Below the pieces are notes generated by a model that did not search any database, was not told the origin of the DNA, and was given only the letters and a program-made list of their open reading frames with translations. A DNA stretch of 64,000 bases. Origin: Richelia sp. CSU_2_1 (GTDB lineage Bacteria > Cyanobacteriota > Cyanobacteriia > Cyanobacteriales > Microcoleaceae). The stretch lies in assembly GCA_012034575.1 (NCBI GenBank), contig JAAUPF010000001.1:1-64000 (forward strand), in the 5' to 3' direction. Shown here one piece after another: positions 46,656-56,284 of this stretch. Made by a program: the position numbers and the translations under genes. Numbering within the stretch: the stretch's first letter is position 1; each line of letters starts with the position of its first letter.

Positions 46656-47392
46656 CTTTTGGCTAATTCACGTTCTAAATCGAACAGGAATCCGTGAATG
46701 TACTCCTCCGTCCACTCTGGGCCGTACAGCCGTGCAAACATTCCCCGCGCCGGATCTTTAGCCGCCCTATAGCCAATGTACCGCAGTTGTGACTGTTCGA
46801 TCGCTTCTAAGTGTTGGCTATCCGTAACGGGTTCAGCTCGATCGACAAAATCTAAATAAGCGCTTAAATACTCCTTAAATGCCTCAAATACTTGTGTCTG
46901 AACCACTTCGGTTTTTTGAGGGCGAGTCCACAGGAAAGCAGGAGAAAAGAAGGGTTTCGCTTCTTCAGGAAAATCGCCTCCCCAAGGCAAATCTTGCTGG
47001 TAAGATTGATAAATAGGTAAGATGGGGTCGCTGTATTTTTCTTGGTAAGCAGCATCGTGAAATAGCGGCTGCATATCCAAAGCAATCAGGTGTCCCCCCG
47101 GTAAGGTAACTAAATCCGCTCCAAAAAAAGGCAAATCGTAGTTTAACTCGGGAAAAATTACAAAGTTGAGAACTTGTAGGGAATTTCCTCCTTGAACGTG
47201 AGCGGCGCGAATTTGCCTCAGTTTGGGAGATTTAAAACCGTGGCTGGTGGTGATAACGGTTTCTTCCCGCTTTCCTTTCCCTGTCGTGGCTTCTTTGCGC
47301 TCAAAACCTTCGGGAATCGGATATAGACTCAGGGCGAGCCGCTCTTTGAGTAAGGCGAGGGCATGGTCTAAAAATGGTTGGTAGAGCGACAT
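46652..47392 (-). CDS. pebB: Phycoerythrobilin:ferredoxin oxidoreductase
   Basis: A 246-residue ferredoxin-dependent bilin reductase (HY2 family): [56 protein letters not shown], and ending [18 protein letters not shown]. PebB reduces 15,16-dihydrobiliverdin to phycoerythrobilin. Order behind pebA and the [13 protein letters not shown] block support PebB over PcyA or HY2. It overlaps the following kinase gene by four bases, so light sensing and pigment synthesis appear co-transcribed. It is separated from pebA by 264 bases holding two copies of a 102-bp repeat. Confidence 0.87.
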   Translation of the reverse strand: MSLYQPFLDHALALLKERLALSLYPIPEGFERKEATTGKGKREETVITTSHGFKSPKLRQIRAAHVQGGNSLQVLNFVIFPELNYDLPFFGADLVTLPGGHLIALDMQPLFHDAAYQEKYSDPILPIYQSYQQDLPWGGDFPEEAKPFFSPAFLWTRPQKTEVVQTQVFEAFKEYLSAYLDFVDRAEPVTDSQHLEAIEQSQLRYIGYRAAKDPARGMFARLYGPEWTEEYIHGFLFDLERELAKR

Positions 47393-47439
47393 GATCTGGT
47401 AGTCTTTTCTGAAAAAAGTTTGCTAACTAAAACTTAAAC

Positions 47440-47641
47440 TATAGCGATCGTAAATTATTTGTGAAGTTCTTGCTCCCGGACCTTACTAAGGGGAGGGCTG
47501 GGGTGGGGTTGAAAATTTACGATTCATTTAGGATCGCTATATAGCAATCCTAAATCATTTGTGAAGTTCTTGCTTTCGGACCTTACTAAGGGGAGGGTTG
47601 GGGTGGGGTAAAAAATTTACGACTCATTTAAAATCGCTATA
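47440..47641. mobile_element. Two tandem MITE-like repeats sharing a TA between pebA and pebB
   Basis: Two 102-bp copies (47440-47541 and 47540-47641) in the same direction share the middle TA. Each begins TATAGCGATC or TATAGCAATCC and ends with the inverse ATCGCTATA. Interiors contain CTTACTAAGGGGAGGG and GGGTGGGGT and would fold. They match the element at 37849-37952. The shared TA suggests TA-targeted insertion into a pre-existing copy. Confidence 0.8.
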
Positions 47642-47656
47642 TTTGCCCGATAATTC

Positions 47657-48382
47657 CTAAGTACGGACAGCTACGGGAACGGCATCTTCAAACAAAAATT
47701 CATGCAGGAATTTTTCCGACCATTCATGACCGAAATAGCTGCTAAATAGCCCCGATGCTGGATCTCGTTCGGCACTATATCGATCGTAATCTTTCTGAGC
47801 CTTGACAATGCGCTCTATTGCTTCTGGCTCGGTTGCAGGCTCGGCTTTTTCTAACATTTGCCAGTACAACTGAATATATTCTTGATACGCAGGAAAGAGT
47901 CTGCTGACAACCGTTTCAGCATCAGTTTTTGCAAACAGCAGGTAGGGTGAAAAATACTGATTTGCATCGTAAAACTTCATCGGTAAATCTTGCGCCAACT
48001 CGTTATATTTATCTCTAATTTCTCGCATTGGCTCGATGTATTTTTCTAAATACTCTGGCTCCCGAAACAACGGTTGGAAATCTAAAACTACTAAAATTTT
48101 CTTTTTGCCAAAGGCCAAAAAATCAATTCCCAGTAAGGGCAAGTCGTAGTTATGACTCGGGTAAATGACACTATTGAAAATCTGGGCAGTTTCTCCAGCA
48201 TTGATGTAAGTGTAACGAATTTTTCGCAACTGGGGACATTCATAGCACCAGCTTTCGATCATGGCAGGATTTTTCCCCCGCTGGCTGACTTGGAATTCCA
48301 ATTCTGGAAGAATCGGGCGACTCCGCAACTCGAAGCGACGGAACAGTTCTTGTTCTAGGTGTTGGAGAAAAGGCTGAAACAT
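47657..48382 (-). CDS. pebA: 15,16-dihydrobiliverdin:ferredoxin oxidoreductase
   Basis: A 241-residue HY2-family bilin reductase: MFQPFLQHLEQELFRRFELR, FNSVIYPSHNYDLPLLGIDF, LVVLDFQPLFREPEYLEK, ending FGHEWSEKFLHEFLFED. PebA reduces biliverdin IXalpha to 15,16-dihydrobiliverdin, handed to PebB. It lies first in the pebA-pebB-ccaS series. The source of biliverdin (heme oxygenase) is not in this window. Confidence 0.87.
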   Translation of the reverse strand: MFQPFLQHLEQELFRRFELRSRPILPELEFQVSQRGKNPAMIESWCYECPQLRKIRYTYINAGETAQIFNSVIYPSHNYDLPLLGIDFLAFGKKKILVVLDFQPLFREPEYLEKYIEPMREIRDKYNELAQDLPMKFYDANQYFSPYLLFAKTDAETVVSRLFPAYQEYIQLYWQMLEKAEPATEPEAIERIVKAQKDYDRYSAERDPASGLFSSYFGHEWSEKFLHEFLFEDAVPVAVRT

Positions 48383-48485
48383 AGATTCGGAGAAGGGATG
48401 CGCTTTTTGTTTCCGCGAGCATAAGGTAAAGTCTCAGTCTCTGTCTCGTTTCTCATCGAGAACGCAATAATTTGTAACGCTTGAC

Positions 48486-48514
48486 GGTTGACAGTTGACA
48501 GTTGACAGTTGACC
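48486..48514. repeat. STRR (TTGACAG type) upstream of pebA
   Basis: Four TTGACAG heptamers in tandem between pebA and cobB. Same family as the CAACTGT repeats on the opposite strand elsewhere. Confidence 0.8.
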
Positions 48515-48601
48515 AGTCAAAATCTACGATCGGGATTTAATCTCTGCTAGCTTTTCGCCTAGTTTTTCTCTGAAAAGTATACAGCCTTCCCGATCGCCCT
48601 C

Positions 48602-50205
48602 CTAACCTTTAAAATCGAACTCCGCACACTGCTGCAAAAACCGCAGCGGAATATCCGGCCTCGCCCCCCAGTGCAAATGCAAATAAGCAGCATGGACTCG
48701 ATAAACTCCCCAACCTTCACCAACTGCCTCAACTTCTCCCCGTTTCCCGTACCTCCAACTGCGATAAACTGGATCGATCGGCTCTACACTTAAGTGCGAT
48801 CGGTGAAATTCATGTCCCCACACTTCATCCCCTGCTGCTAACACCGAACTTTCCCTCTCAACAACTGCTTCTCGGTATCCCAGCGTCAAACGCTTTCCCA
48901 TCACCGCAGCCGCCGGCAAAACACCAACCCCCGACCAAGAATTGCCCTCGAAATCTACTATAGAATCGCACAAATACATCAAACCGCCGCACTCCGCATA
49001 CACCGGCATTCCCGCAACAATAGCTTTTCTTACCGCCTCTCGAATTACAACATTACCACTCAATTCCTTGGCAAAAACTTCGGGAAAACCGCCACCAAAA
49101 TACATCCCCTGCACGCTGTTAGGAAAAACCGCATCATCCAGCGGACTCCAAAATACTAACTCGCCACCTAAATCGCACAGCAAATCCAGATTATCCTGAT
49201 AGTAAAAATTAAAAGCTCGATCGCGCGCTACCGCAATTCGCACCCCAATTTTTTCCCCCAAATTGTTGACAAATTTATTTTTTTTAGTTATCATTTCATT
49301 AGGGAGACTGTGCCTACCCAAAAGTTGCTCACACCCCTCACCCTCCCCCTGTTGCTCACGCCCCTCATTTACCCGATCTGCATTTACCCGATCGAAATTT
49401 ACCGGATCGACATCTACCTGATTTGTACTAGCAGCAAGCAAAGGCAAAAGTCGTTCCCAGTCAAAACAAGCAGCAGCCAGATCGGCCAACTTATCGATCG
49501 CAGCCTCCAGATGCGGCAACTCTTCAGCAGGAATCAAGCCCAAATGCCGATCGGGAATACTAACAGCATCATCCCTGCGCAACACCCCTAAAATGGGCAA
49601 ATTCAGCGGTTCCAAAGCATCTTGAAGCAACTCCAAATGCCGATCGCTAGCCACCCGATTCAGCACCAAACCAGCACAATTAAGACTGCGATTAAAAGAG
49701 CGAAAACCGTGAGCGATCGCGGCCACAGAACCAGAAAGCCTGCTGCAATCTAGCACTAACAACACTGGTAAATTCAACAAAACAGCAACATGGGCCGTAG
49801 AAGTAAAAGCAATAGAATAATCTTCTTTTTTCCTACATTCTTCCCACCAATTACATCAGTTTCAAAACCAGCGATCGAACTTCCTTCTTCCCTCTTCCTT
49901 CTCCCTTCTTCCTTCTCCCAAGAAACCCCATCAAATAAACCCATTACCCCTTCAACTAAAGCAAAATTAACATCTTGAACGTGACGGTAAAAACACTTTT
50001 GCACGTAAGATTCAGAAGTTAACAAAGGGTCTAAATTCCGGCAAGGGCGGCCGGTCACAAAAGCATGAAACATCGGATCGATGTAATCAGGACCGACCTT
50101 AAAAGATTGAACTTTCAGACCTCGGCGCATCAAAAAAGCCAAAAGAGCGATCGTAACAGTAGTCTTTCCCGACCCGCTGCGATCGCCCGCAATTACTAAA
50201 GCCAT
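48602..50205 (-). CDS. cobB: Cobyrinate a,c-diamide synthase, frameshifted, with repeat-derived inserts
   Basis: CobB/CbiA amidates cobyrinate in corrinoid synthesis. The first frame (50205-49774) has P-loop DRSGSGKTTVT, FKVGPDYIDPMFH and EGVMGLFDGV; the second has NLPVLLVLDCSRLSGSVAAI and a class I glutamine amidotransferase with Cys in VYAECGGLMYLC and GWGVYRVHAAYLHLHW. Restoring one T in the T6 run at 49826-49831 joins them (KKEDYSIAFTSTAHVAVLLN). Two inserts are read from repeats: WEKEEGRRKREEGSS from the polypyrimidine STRR (49881-49920) and PVNFDRVNADRVNEGREQ from ATTTACCCGATC repeats (49370-49420). Position downstream of opcA is on the same strand but not obviously linked. Confidence 0.85.
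49881..49920. repeat. STRR inside cobB coding frame
   Basis: CTTCCTTCTTCCCTCTTCCT-type repeats identical to those in intergenic gaps occur in the cobB frame, encoding a Lys/Glu/Arg-rich loop. This is a dispersed repeat that has expanded or inserted in coding DNA without breaking the frame by itself. Confidence 0.8.
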
Positions 50206-50305
50206 AGTTCACCAATTTTAGATTGTAGGTTTGAGATTTTAGGTTTGAGATGTTAGGTATTAGGTGTGAGATTTTTTCAACACCTAGCACCTAGCACCTA
50301 ACACC

Positions 50306-50396
50306 TTCTTCCCTCTTCTCTCTCCCCTCTTCCCTCTTCCTTCTTCCTTCTTCCCTCTTCCTTCTTCCTTCTTCCTTCTTCCCTCTTCCCTCTTCT
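50306..50396. repeat. STRR (CTTCCTTCTTCCCT) downstream of opcA
   Basis: About 90 bases of polypyrimidine heptamers between cobB and opcA, ending at the opcA stop codon. Same family as 5362-5470. Confidence 0.85.
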
Positions 50397-51760
50397 TAAC
50401 GCTTAGCCAACTTCAGCATTTGAGCCGTCACAGCCAAACTTTCCTCATAAAGCACATCCCGACCCCAACTCTGCAAATGCTGGCCCAGCAACTGTTCCGT
50501 CACCTGATCCGACAAAGAAGTCACCTGATTGAAGCGATCGGTTTGAGCACCGCCCTTGGTTTCCATCCGCATACAGCCCCCCGTTTCCGAACACAAAACC
50601 GTACCGCAAGCAGCCTTCTCATTAGTAGAATTCAAACGCAGAGCAATCAAATCCCCCGGAACATCCCCCGCATCAGCAGTCGGAATCGCAGCCAACTCGG
50701 CCTCAACAACCCGTTCGTCCGCACCCGCGAACTTAATCCGCTTGATTTGGTAATCGCCCTCCTCCTGCACGTATGCAACCGGACGCCACTGAAGGCGGCT
50801 CGCCAGCCAGCCCAAATACATCAGCGCCTGAGTAGAATTGCCCTGTTCGTAATCGATCGTCACCCGATCGATTTCCCGAATAGCAGCGCGGCGTTCCGGC
50901 GGATCGAAAGCCTCAGCAGCCAACTCCTGCCAAGCAGCCAGCCGACGCCAATTGAGATCCGCGATCGGAATTCCATCTTCGATCAGACTTTGCAGCAACG
51001 ACAATTCCGCCTCAGGTTTAGCAAAACAACTAGAATCGACAATCACCGAACTGCTAGTTGCAGCCAGCCGTTGAAACAAACCCCGATCGGCATCCGGAGT
51101 CGCTTTCCACCACAACAGCGTTGGCAAATCCGAGATCGTCAGCGCCGTCACGATCGGGCTCACCCGTTCCAGGGCCGCCTCGGTACCCCGCAGGGTAATG
51201 TACTCGCAGCAAATCAGATTGCCACTGCCGCGCTTGTGAACCGGACAGTAAGCAGCAACTTGAGCCTGCACGCCCGTATCTTCCCCCGCCGTCGGACACA
51301 AAGCAATAATCCGGCAGGGATTGGCAGCCACGATCGCGTCAGCCACCCCCGAACCGCCAACACCCAAACCGCTCGATCCCAATTGCTCGCCCTGAGAATT
51401 TTTGCGAGCCACCTCTTCCCGCAAAATATCCAGCAATTCAGCATTGGCTTTACCAGTTCTCGGCAACCCGTAAGCTTTTTGAGCTGCCCGAATGCTCGAT
51501 GCCGTCATCGGGCCGGTAATACCGTCGATCGGTCCGTCATAAAATCCCGCATCCGCCAATAAACGCTGAGTTTCTTCCGGTTCGTACACCACAAAAGTAA
51601 AAGTTGCCGCCCTAGTCGCGATCGGAACATCGCCTTTGGAACCGGCCTCTCTGTAACTTTCCCAAATTTGACTCAGTTCAGATTCTATCTGGTCGAACGA
51701 TACATCTTTGGGATTTTGCAGCGAAACCAGAGGCGGAGCCTTCATCGGTGTCATAGTCAT
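50396..51760 (-). CDS. opcA: Glucose-6-phosphate dehydrogenase assembly protein OpcA
   Basis: A 454-residue OpcA. A short N-terminal domain is followed by a peptidoglycan-binding-like three-helix domain (about 60-110: RLLADAGFYDGPIDGITGPM) used as a fold in cyanobacterial OpcA. The main domain has ALCPTAGEDTGVQAQVAAYC, PTLLWWKATPDADRGLFQRL and CGTVLCSETGGCMRMET. OpcA is a redox-responsive activator (with thioredoxin) of glucose-6-phosphate dehydrogenase in the oxidative pentose phosphate pathway. It follows zwf on the same strand as in the standard tal-zwf-opcA order. Confidence 0.92.
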   Translation of the reverse strand: MTMTPMKAPPLVSLQNPKDVSFDQIESELSQIWESYREAGSKGDVPIATRAATFTFVVYEPEETQRLLADAGFYDGPIDGITGPMTASSIRAAQKAYGLPRTGKANAELLDILREEVARKNSQGEQLGSSGLGVGGSGVADAIVAANPCRIIALCPTAGEDTGVQAQVAAYCPVHKRGSGNLICCEYITLRGTEAALERVSPIVTALTISDLPTLLWWKATPDADRGLFQRLAATSSSVIVDSSCFAKPEAELSLLQSLIEDGIPIADLNWRRLAAWQELAAEAFDPPERRAAIREIDRVTIDYEQGNSTQALMYLGWLASRLQWRPVAYVQEEGDYQIKRIKFAGADERVVEAELAAIPTADAGDVPGDLIALRLNSTNEKAACGTVLCSETGGCMRMETKGGAQTDRFNQVTSLSDQVTEQLLGQHLQSWGRDVLYEESLAVTAQMLKLAKR

Positions 51761-51798
51761 TGGTTTTTTCTCCTTTTGTAATTGAGAGTTGATAGTCG

Positions 51799-51870
51799 AT
51801 CGATGGGAATTGGGAATTGGGAATTGGGAATTGGGAATTGGGAATTGGGAATTGGGAATTGGTAATTGTC
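51799..51870. repeat. STRR (AATTGGG type) between zwf and opcA
   Basis: About eight AATTGGG heptamers, identical to those opening the window. They lie just upstream of the opcA ATG, within the presumed zwf-opcA transcript. Confidence 0.85.
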
Positions 51871-51892
51871 AAATACTTAAACAGTAACTAAT

Positions 51893-51978
51893 CACCTTCC
51901 TTCTGCCTTCTGCCTTCTGCCTTCTGCCTTCTGCCTTCTGCCTTCTGCCTTCTGCCTTCTGCCTTCTTCCTTCTTCCT
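51893..51978. repeat. STRR (CTTCTGC type) at the 3' end of zwf
   Basis: About ten CTTCTGC heptamers followed by CTTCTTC, ending four bases before the zwf stop codon complement. It is one of four different heptamer families present in this window. Confidence 0.85.
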
Positions 51979-51981
51979 TCC

Positions 51982-53510
51982 CTACAGTCTCCGCCACTTG
52001 CGCCCGTCTCTGTTAATCAGCAGTTCGGCTTCTGCAGGTTCCCAGGTACCGGCTTCATATTTCGGAACTAATTCCTGTTCCATGGGAGCTTCCCAAGCCA
52101 GCAGCGCCGGCGTCACCACCCGCCAAGCTTCCTCTACTTCATCAGAACGGGTGAACAAAGTTTGGTCGCCCAACATACAGTCAATTAACAGGCGATCGTA
52201 AGCATCCGAAGATGTCACCCCAAACGAAGAACCGTAACTGAAATCCATATCCACCGTCCGCGTCCGCAAATCCGGTCCCGGCATTTTCGCCTCAAACCTT
52301 AGGGAAATTCCTTCATTCGGATGCACGCGCATCGTCAAAACGTTCGGGGCAGTTTGTTGGGCGGCGGACTGAAAAATCAGCAGCGGCACTTCGCGGAATT
52401 GAATCGCAATTTCGCTCACTTTTTTCGGCAACCGCTTCCCAGTGCGCAGGTAAAAAGGCACGCCCTGCCAGCGCCAGTTGTCGATCGCGAACTTCATCGC
52501 CACGTAAGTTGGCGTCGTCGAGTTGGGAGCAACCCCCGGTTCTTGGTGATAACCGGGCACGGGTTTGCCTTTCATCCACCCTGCGGAATACTGACCCCGG
52601 ATCGCGGAATTTTCCAAGTTTTGCAAGTCAGCCAAGCGAGTTGCTTGCAGCACCTTCATTTTTTCCGTGCGGATGCTATCGGCATCCAGGGAGTTGGGCG
52701 GTTCCATCGCCGTCAGACAGAAAATCTGCATCAAGTGGTTTTGCAGCATATCCCGCAGCGCCCCTGACGATTCGTAATAACCGGCCCTGTCTTCCACGCC
52801 CACAGTTTCTGCCACCGTAATTTGTACGTGATCGACAAATTGGCGGTTCCACAACGGCTCAAAAATCGCGTTGGCAAACCGGAACACCATCAAGTTTTGA
52901 ACGGTTTCTTTACCTAAATAGTGGTCGATCCGGTAAACTTGCTGTTCTTGACAAACCTGCTGCACGACGCGGTTGAGAGCTTTGGCCGAACTCAAGTCGC
53001 GACCGAAAGGTTTCTCAATTACCAAGCGGTGTTTTACCGGATCGGCGAGCAGTTGGGCCGCCCCGAGTTGCCGAATTGCTTCTGGAAAAAGTTCGGAGAA
53101 ACCGAGAGATAAAATATGTGGTTGCCGCGGGTTCTCCTTTCTTGGTCAAGTTCGGCTAAGAAAGCTTTGAGTTTTTGATAGCTTTCTGGGTTGTCAATAT
53201 CGCCCGGACAATAGAACAAACCCCGAGCGAAATCTTCCCACAATTCTTCATTTTGAATACCGCCACCGAATTTCTCGACGCCTTCTCGCATTTGTTCTCG
53301 GAAGTAATCGTGACTCCAAGGGCGGCGCGCTACTCCGACTACAGTAACTTCCGGCGGCAAGCGCCGATCGAGCCTCATTTGATAAATTGCAGGTACGAGT
53401 TTCCGCTGCGTCAAGTCGCCGGAAGCTCCAAAAATTACCAGAATTTGCGGTTCCGGCATTCTTTCTTTACGCAAACCTACCCGTAAGGGATTTTCCAGTA
53501 GTGCTACCAT
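51982..53510 (-). CDS. zwf: Glucose-6-phosphate dehydrogenase, frameshifted
   Basis: Zwf oxidises glucose 6-phosphate to 6-phosphogluconolactone. First frame (53510-53034): [20 protein letters not shown] (NADP-binding), [26 protein letters not shown]. Second frame: [34 protein letters not shown] (catalytic His), [20 protein letters not shown]. Restoring one A in the A5 run at 53086-53090 yields [16 protein letters not shown] and joins both to about 508 residues. It starts with TAATG overlap with a 106-codon gene. Cyanobacterial zwf is needed for dark metabolism, so true loss is unlikely. Confidence 0.87.
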
Positions 53511-53830
53511 TATTTACTTCCTTGTTCTAGAGCTGTGAGCCGTGCTAACACGGCATGATAATTTGCAGTCATTTCGGCAAGTTGTTGGGTCAGTGAGTTA
53601 ATCTGCTGTTCGTACTCAGCTTTGACTTCTGCCCTGATTTCCTCTTTAAGTTCCGCTCTCACTTCCTCGCGAATTTTGATCCTCTCAGCAGCCAGTCGAA
53701 CTTCCCAATCTCGATCGCGCTGCAACAGTTCAGCTTTCAACTGCCTGTTTTCGGCTCGAAGTTGCTCCAATTCCAACGCCACAGCAGCAGCAGCACGCCG
53801 ATCCCTCTCTGCTTCGTAAAACTTATCCAA
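53510..53830 (-). CDS. Coiled-coil protein of unknown function overlapping zwf start
   Basis: A 106-residue protein from a TTG at 53830, almost entirely heptad-like: [60 protein letters not shown]. Its stop TAA shares the A of zwf ATG (TAATG). The open frame ends at a TAG (53843-53845) close to the TnpB element, so it might be the 3' part of a gene truncated by that insertion. I do not recognise a family. Confidence 0.5.
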   Translation of the reverse strand: MDKFYEAERDRRAAAAVALELEQLRAENRQLKAELLQRDRDWEVRLAAERIKIREEVRAELKEEIRAEVKAEYEQQINSLTQQLAEMTANYHAVLARLTALEQGSK

Positions 53831-53849
53831 ACTTTGCCAAAGCTATGTT

Positions 53850-55110
53850 TAACCAAAATTCAGAGTTCACTTCCTGCGCTGTTGAGTGGTCGGCCATCCC
53901 AAGGTAAGCAGGCTATCCCCCTCAAGCCGAGGGTTCCCAATTTAAAATATTTAAACTGGCATTCAAATCTCGATCTCTTGACATCCCACAAGCAGGACAG
54001 TCGTAAATCCGAATGCTTAGTGGCATATCTTGTTTGTGCCCGCAATTGCTGCAAATCTTAGAACTGGGAAACCAACGAGCTACCAGCACCAAAGAAGCCC
54101 CATACATTTGGCATTTGTACTCGAGCTGCCGACTGAATTCGTAAAAACCCAGATCGGCTATTGTACCAGCTAATTTGTGATTCGCCAGCATTCCTTTGAC
54201 ATTCAAGTCTTCTATTTTGATTGACTTGAAAGTTGTCGCTAAATAAGTTGTTAGCTTGTGAAGGAAGTCTAAACGAATCCGAGCTATTCGTGCGTGGAGT
54301 TTGCCAATTTTGTTGTAAGTTTTGCGTTGGTTTTTAGAACCTTTGATTTGCTTTGATGCCTTGCGCTGCAACCTAGCTAGCTTGGTTTTCGCTTGCTTTA
54401 GGGGTTTTGGCGCATCAAAGACTTGCCCGTTTGACATGGTGACAAAAGACTTAATACCTACGTCTATTCCCACAGAGTTCTGCGGCTGTTGAACTGGCAA
54501 GCGCTGAGCATCAACACAGAAGGACACAAACCAGCGATTTCCTTCTTTTGAAATGGTAAAAGTTTGAGACGCAAACCCGCACCGCAGCGGTTCTTGAAGC
54601 CGAAAAGTTCCCAGGGTGGGAATCTTGATGGTGTTTCCAGCCTTGACCAAAACTTTGCCATTAGAAGAATCAACCCTGAACGATTGCCCGTCCCGGCGGC
54701 TGGCAAATTTCGGATAGCCTGCTTTCCCAGAGCGATACCGACCGAACGCTTCGTTCAGATCGATTAAAGCATTTTGGTAAACTCGAGAAGATAACTGGTT
54801 CATCCAAGCAAATTCAGGTTGTTTCTTGACATGGTTAGTCAGGACTTTTTTGATGAAGCTGATGACTTTGGCATCGGAAAAATTGCTTTCACCGTACATT
54901 TGGACTCGCAGACTCAATCCCATATTAAATACGACACGCCTGAATCCTGCGTGTTTTGCCATCAAGGTCGCTTCTTTGTTATTTAATTTGAGCGCTCGCT
55001 TGACGGCAAACATGGAACCTCCTTTCGGTAGTAAGAGGATTTAAGGTTCAACAATTGGGAGGCAAAATGATTATCTATTCCGACTCCCAAACGCTTCTGC
55101 CTTTGAGGAT
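53850..55110 (-). mobile_element. IS200/IS605-type element with tnpB only
   Basis: The element contains an intact tnpB and no TnpA transposase, so it depends on a TnpA elsewhere or is immobile. Boundaries are approximate: the left side lies within the 109-base gap after the tal stop, and the right side within 53840-53921. Right-end DNA has a CCCTCGGCTTGAGGG hairpin that could be part of the guide (omega) RNA. It separates tal from zwf. Confidence 0.7.
53922..55013 (-). CDS. tnpB: TnpB RNA-guided endonuclease
   Basis: A 363-residue TnpB. RuvC-like catalytic residues: Asp in GIDVGIKSFVTM (about 190), Glu in IKIEDLNVKGML (about 273) and Asp in SRDRDLNASLNI (about 348). A zinc ribbon, CSNCGHKQDM and CPACGMSRDR, lies between. 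N-terminal helix-turn and WED-type regions (AFGRYRSGKAGYPKFASRRD). All active-site residues are intact, and nothing breaks the frame, unlike seven other genes in the window. TnpB nucleases cut DNA guided by omega RNA made from the element's 3' end. A TnpB relic lies at 30108. Confidence 0.93.
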   Translation of the reverse strand: MFAVKRALKLNNKEATLMAKHAGFRRVVFNMGLSLRVQMYGESNFSDAKVISFIKKVLTNHVKKQPEFAWMNQLSSRVYQNALIDLNEAFGRYRSGKAGYPKFASRRDGQSFRVDSSNGKVLVKAGNTIKIPTLGTFRLQEPLRCGFASQTFTISKEGNRWFVSFCVDAQRLPVQQPQNSVGIDVGIKSFVTMSNGQVFDAPKPLKQAKTKLARLQRKASKQIKGSKNQRKTYNKIGKLHARIARIRLDFLHKLTTYLATTFKSIKIEDLNVKGMLANHKLAGTIADLGFYEFSRQLEYKCQMYGASLVLVARWFPSSKICSNCGHKQDMPLSIRIYDCPACGMSRDRDLNASLNILNWEPSA

Positions 55111-55122
55111 ACAGAATTTTCT

Positions 55123-56277
55123 CTAGGCGACAGGTGCAAGCCGCTTCACCTTCTCTTCCAAGGAATCCATCAGGGATTGGAACGGGCTGACGAATTTCTC
55201 GATGCCGTCGAGGAGCAAGTCTTCCATCACTTTGTCCAAGTTGATGTCGATGTCGGGATCTTTGAGACTTTCGATGAGATTGTAAGCTTCTTCGACATTG
55301 CTCTCGATCCGGGGCGCGACATCGCAGTGATCGAAACAAGCTTCAACTGTATTCGGGGGCAAAGTATTCACGGTATCAGGACCGATCAATTCATCGACGT
55401 ACATGACATCGCTGTAGTTGGGGTTTTTGGTGCTGGTGGAAGCCCACAGCAGCCGCTGTACTTTCGCTCCTTTGGCCACCAAGGCTTGCCAGCGATCGCC
55501 CGCAACGATCTCTTTATATTTCTGGTAAGCTATCTTGGCATTCGCGATCGCCACTTTGCCCTTCACAGTTTCGAGTTTTGCCTTGGTGGAAATATCGGTG
55601 ACATTTTTGAGTTTGGCGTCAAGTTGGCCGTCAATATTGCTATCGATCCGGCTCAAGAAGAAACTGGCGACGGAAGCAATGTTGCTGACATCCAAACCTT
55701 TAGCCGCCCGCGCTTCCAAGCCGCGAATGTAAGCCCAGAAGGTTTCGACGTAGCTGTCAACGGAGAACAACAAAGTCACGTTAACGTTAATCCCTTCGCT
55801 GATGACTCGCTCGACAGCCGGCAAACCTTGAGCGGTTCCGGGAATCTTAATCATCACATTTGGTTTGCCGATCGCCTGATAATAACGTATGGCTTCACTA
55901 ATCGTGCTTTCAGTATCGTTGGCGATCGTCGGTGGTACTTCGATACTGATGTAACCGTCCAAACCCTTAGACTCTTCGTAGACTGGAGCGAAGATATCGC
56001 AAGCGTTGCGGATATCCTCAAATACCAGAGATTCGTAAATTTCGAGGACAGATTTGCCGGCGCGAATGCCAGCTTCGATATCAGCATCGTAAATGACATT
56101 GCCCGCGATCGCTTTCTCGAAAATTGCCGGATTAGATGTAATCCCGCGCAATCCCCGAGTTTCAATCATCTGTTTGAGTTCGCCAGACTCGATCAGATTG
56201 CGAGTCAAATTGTCCATCCAGATACTCTGGCCGATTTCTTCGATTTCTAACAAATGATTCTTGGTCGCTTCCGTCAT
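55123..56277 (-). CDS. tal: Transaldolase
   Basis: A 384-residue transaldolase from ATG 56277 (MTEATKNHLLEIEEIGQSIW); upstream in-frame codons only read through AATTGGT repeats. Features: MDNLTRNLIESGELKQMIET, RGITSNPAIFEKAI, MIKIPGTAQGLPAVERVIS with the Schiff-base Lys in the strand V-IKIPGT, INVNVTLLFSVDSYVETFWA, LLWASTSTKNPNYSDVMYVD. It transfers dihydroxyacetone units in the pentose phosphate pathway. In many cyanobacteria tal sits directly upstream of zwf-opcA; here the TnpB element lies between them. No fbp gene precedes it. Confidence 0.93.
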   Translation of the reverse strand: MTEATKNHLLEIEEIGQSIWMDNLTRNLIESGELKQMIETRGLRGITSNPAIFEKAIAGNVIYDADIEAGIRAGKSVLEIYESLVFEDIRNACDIFAPVYEESKGLDGYISIEVPPTIANDTESTISEAIRYYQAIGKPNVMIKIPGTAQGLPAVERVISEGINVNVTLLFSVDSYVETFWAYIRGLEARAAKGLDVSNIASVASFFLSRIDSNIDGQLDAKLKNVTDISTKAKLETVKGKVAIANAKIAYQKYKEIVAGDRWQALVAKGAKVQRLLWASTSTKNPNYSDVMYVDELIGPDTVNTLPPNTVEACFDHCDVAPRIESNVEEAYNLIESLKDPDIDINLDKVMEDLLLDGIEKFVSPFQSLMDSLEEKVKRLAPVA

Positions 56278-56284
56278 TGATTTA

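Noticed and set aside
50420-51562. A 380-codon plus-strand frame opposite opcA
   Set aside because: It is antisense to OpcA, Arg/Gln/Ile-rich, without domains or a ribosome-binding site.
55177-56250. A 357-codon plus-strand frame opposite transaldolase
   Set aside because: It is antisense to a firmly identified gene over its full length; codon composition (Phe/Asp/Ile rich) is that of a shadow frame.
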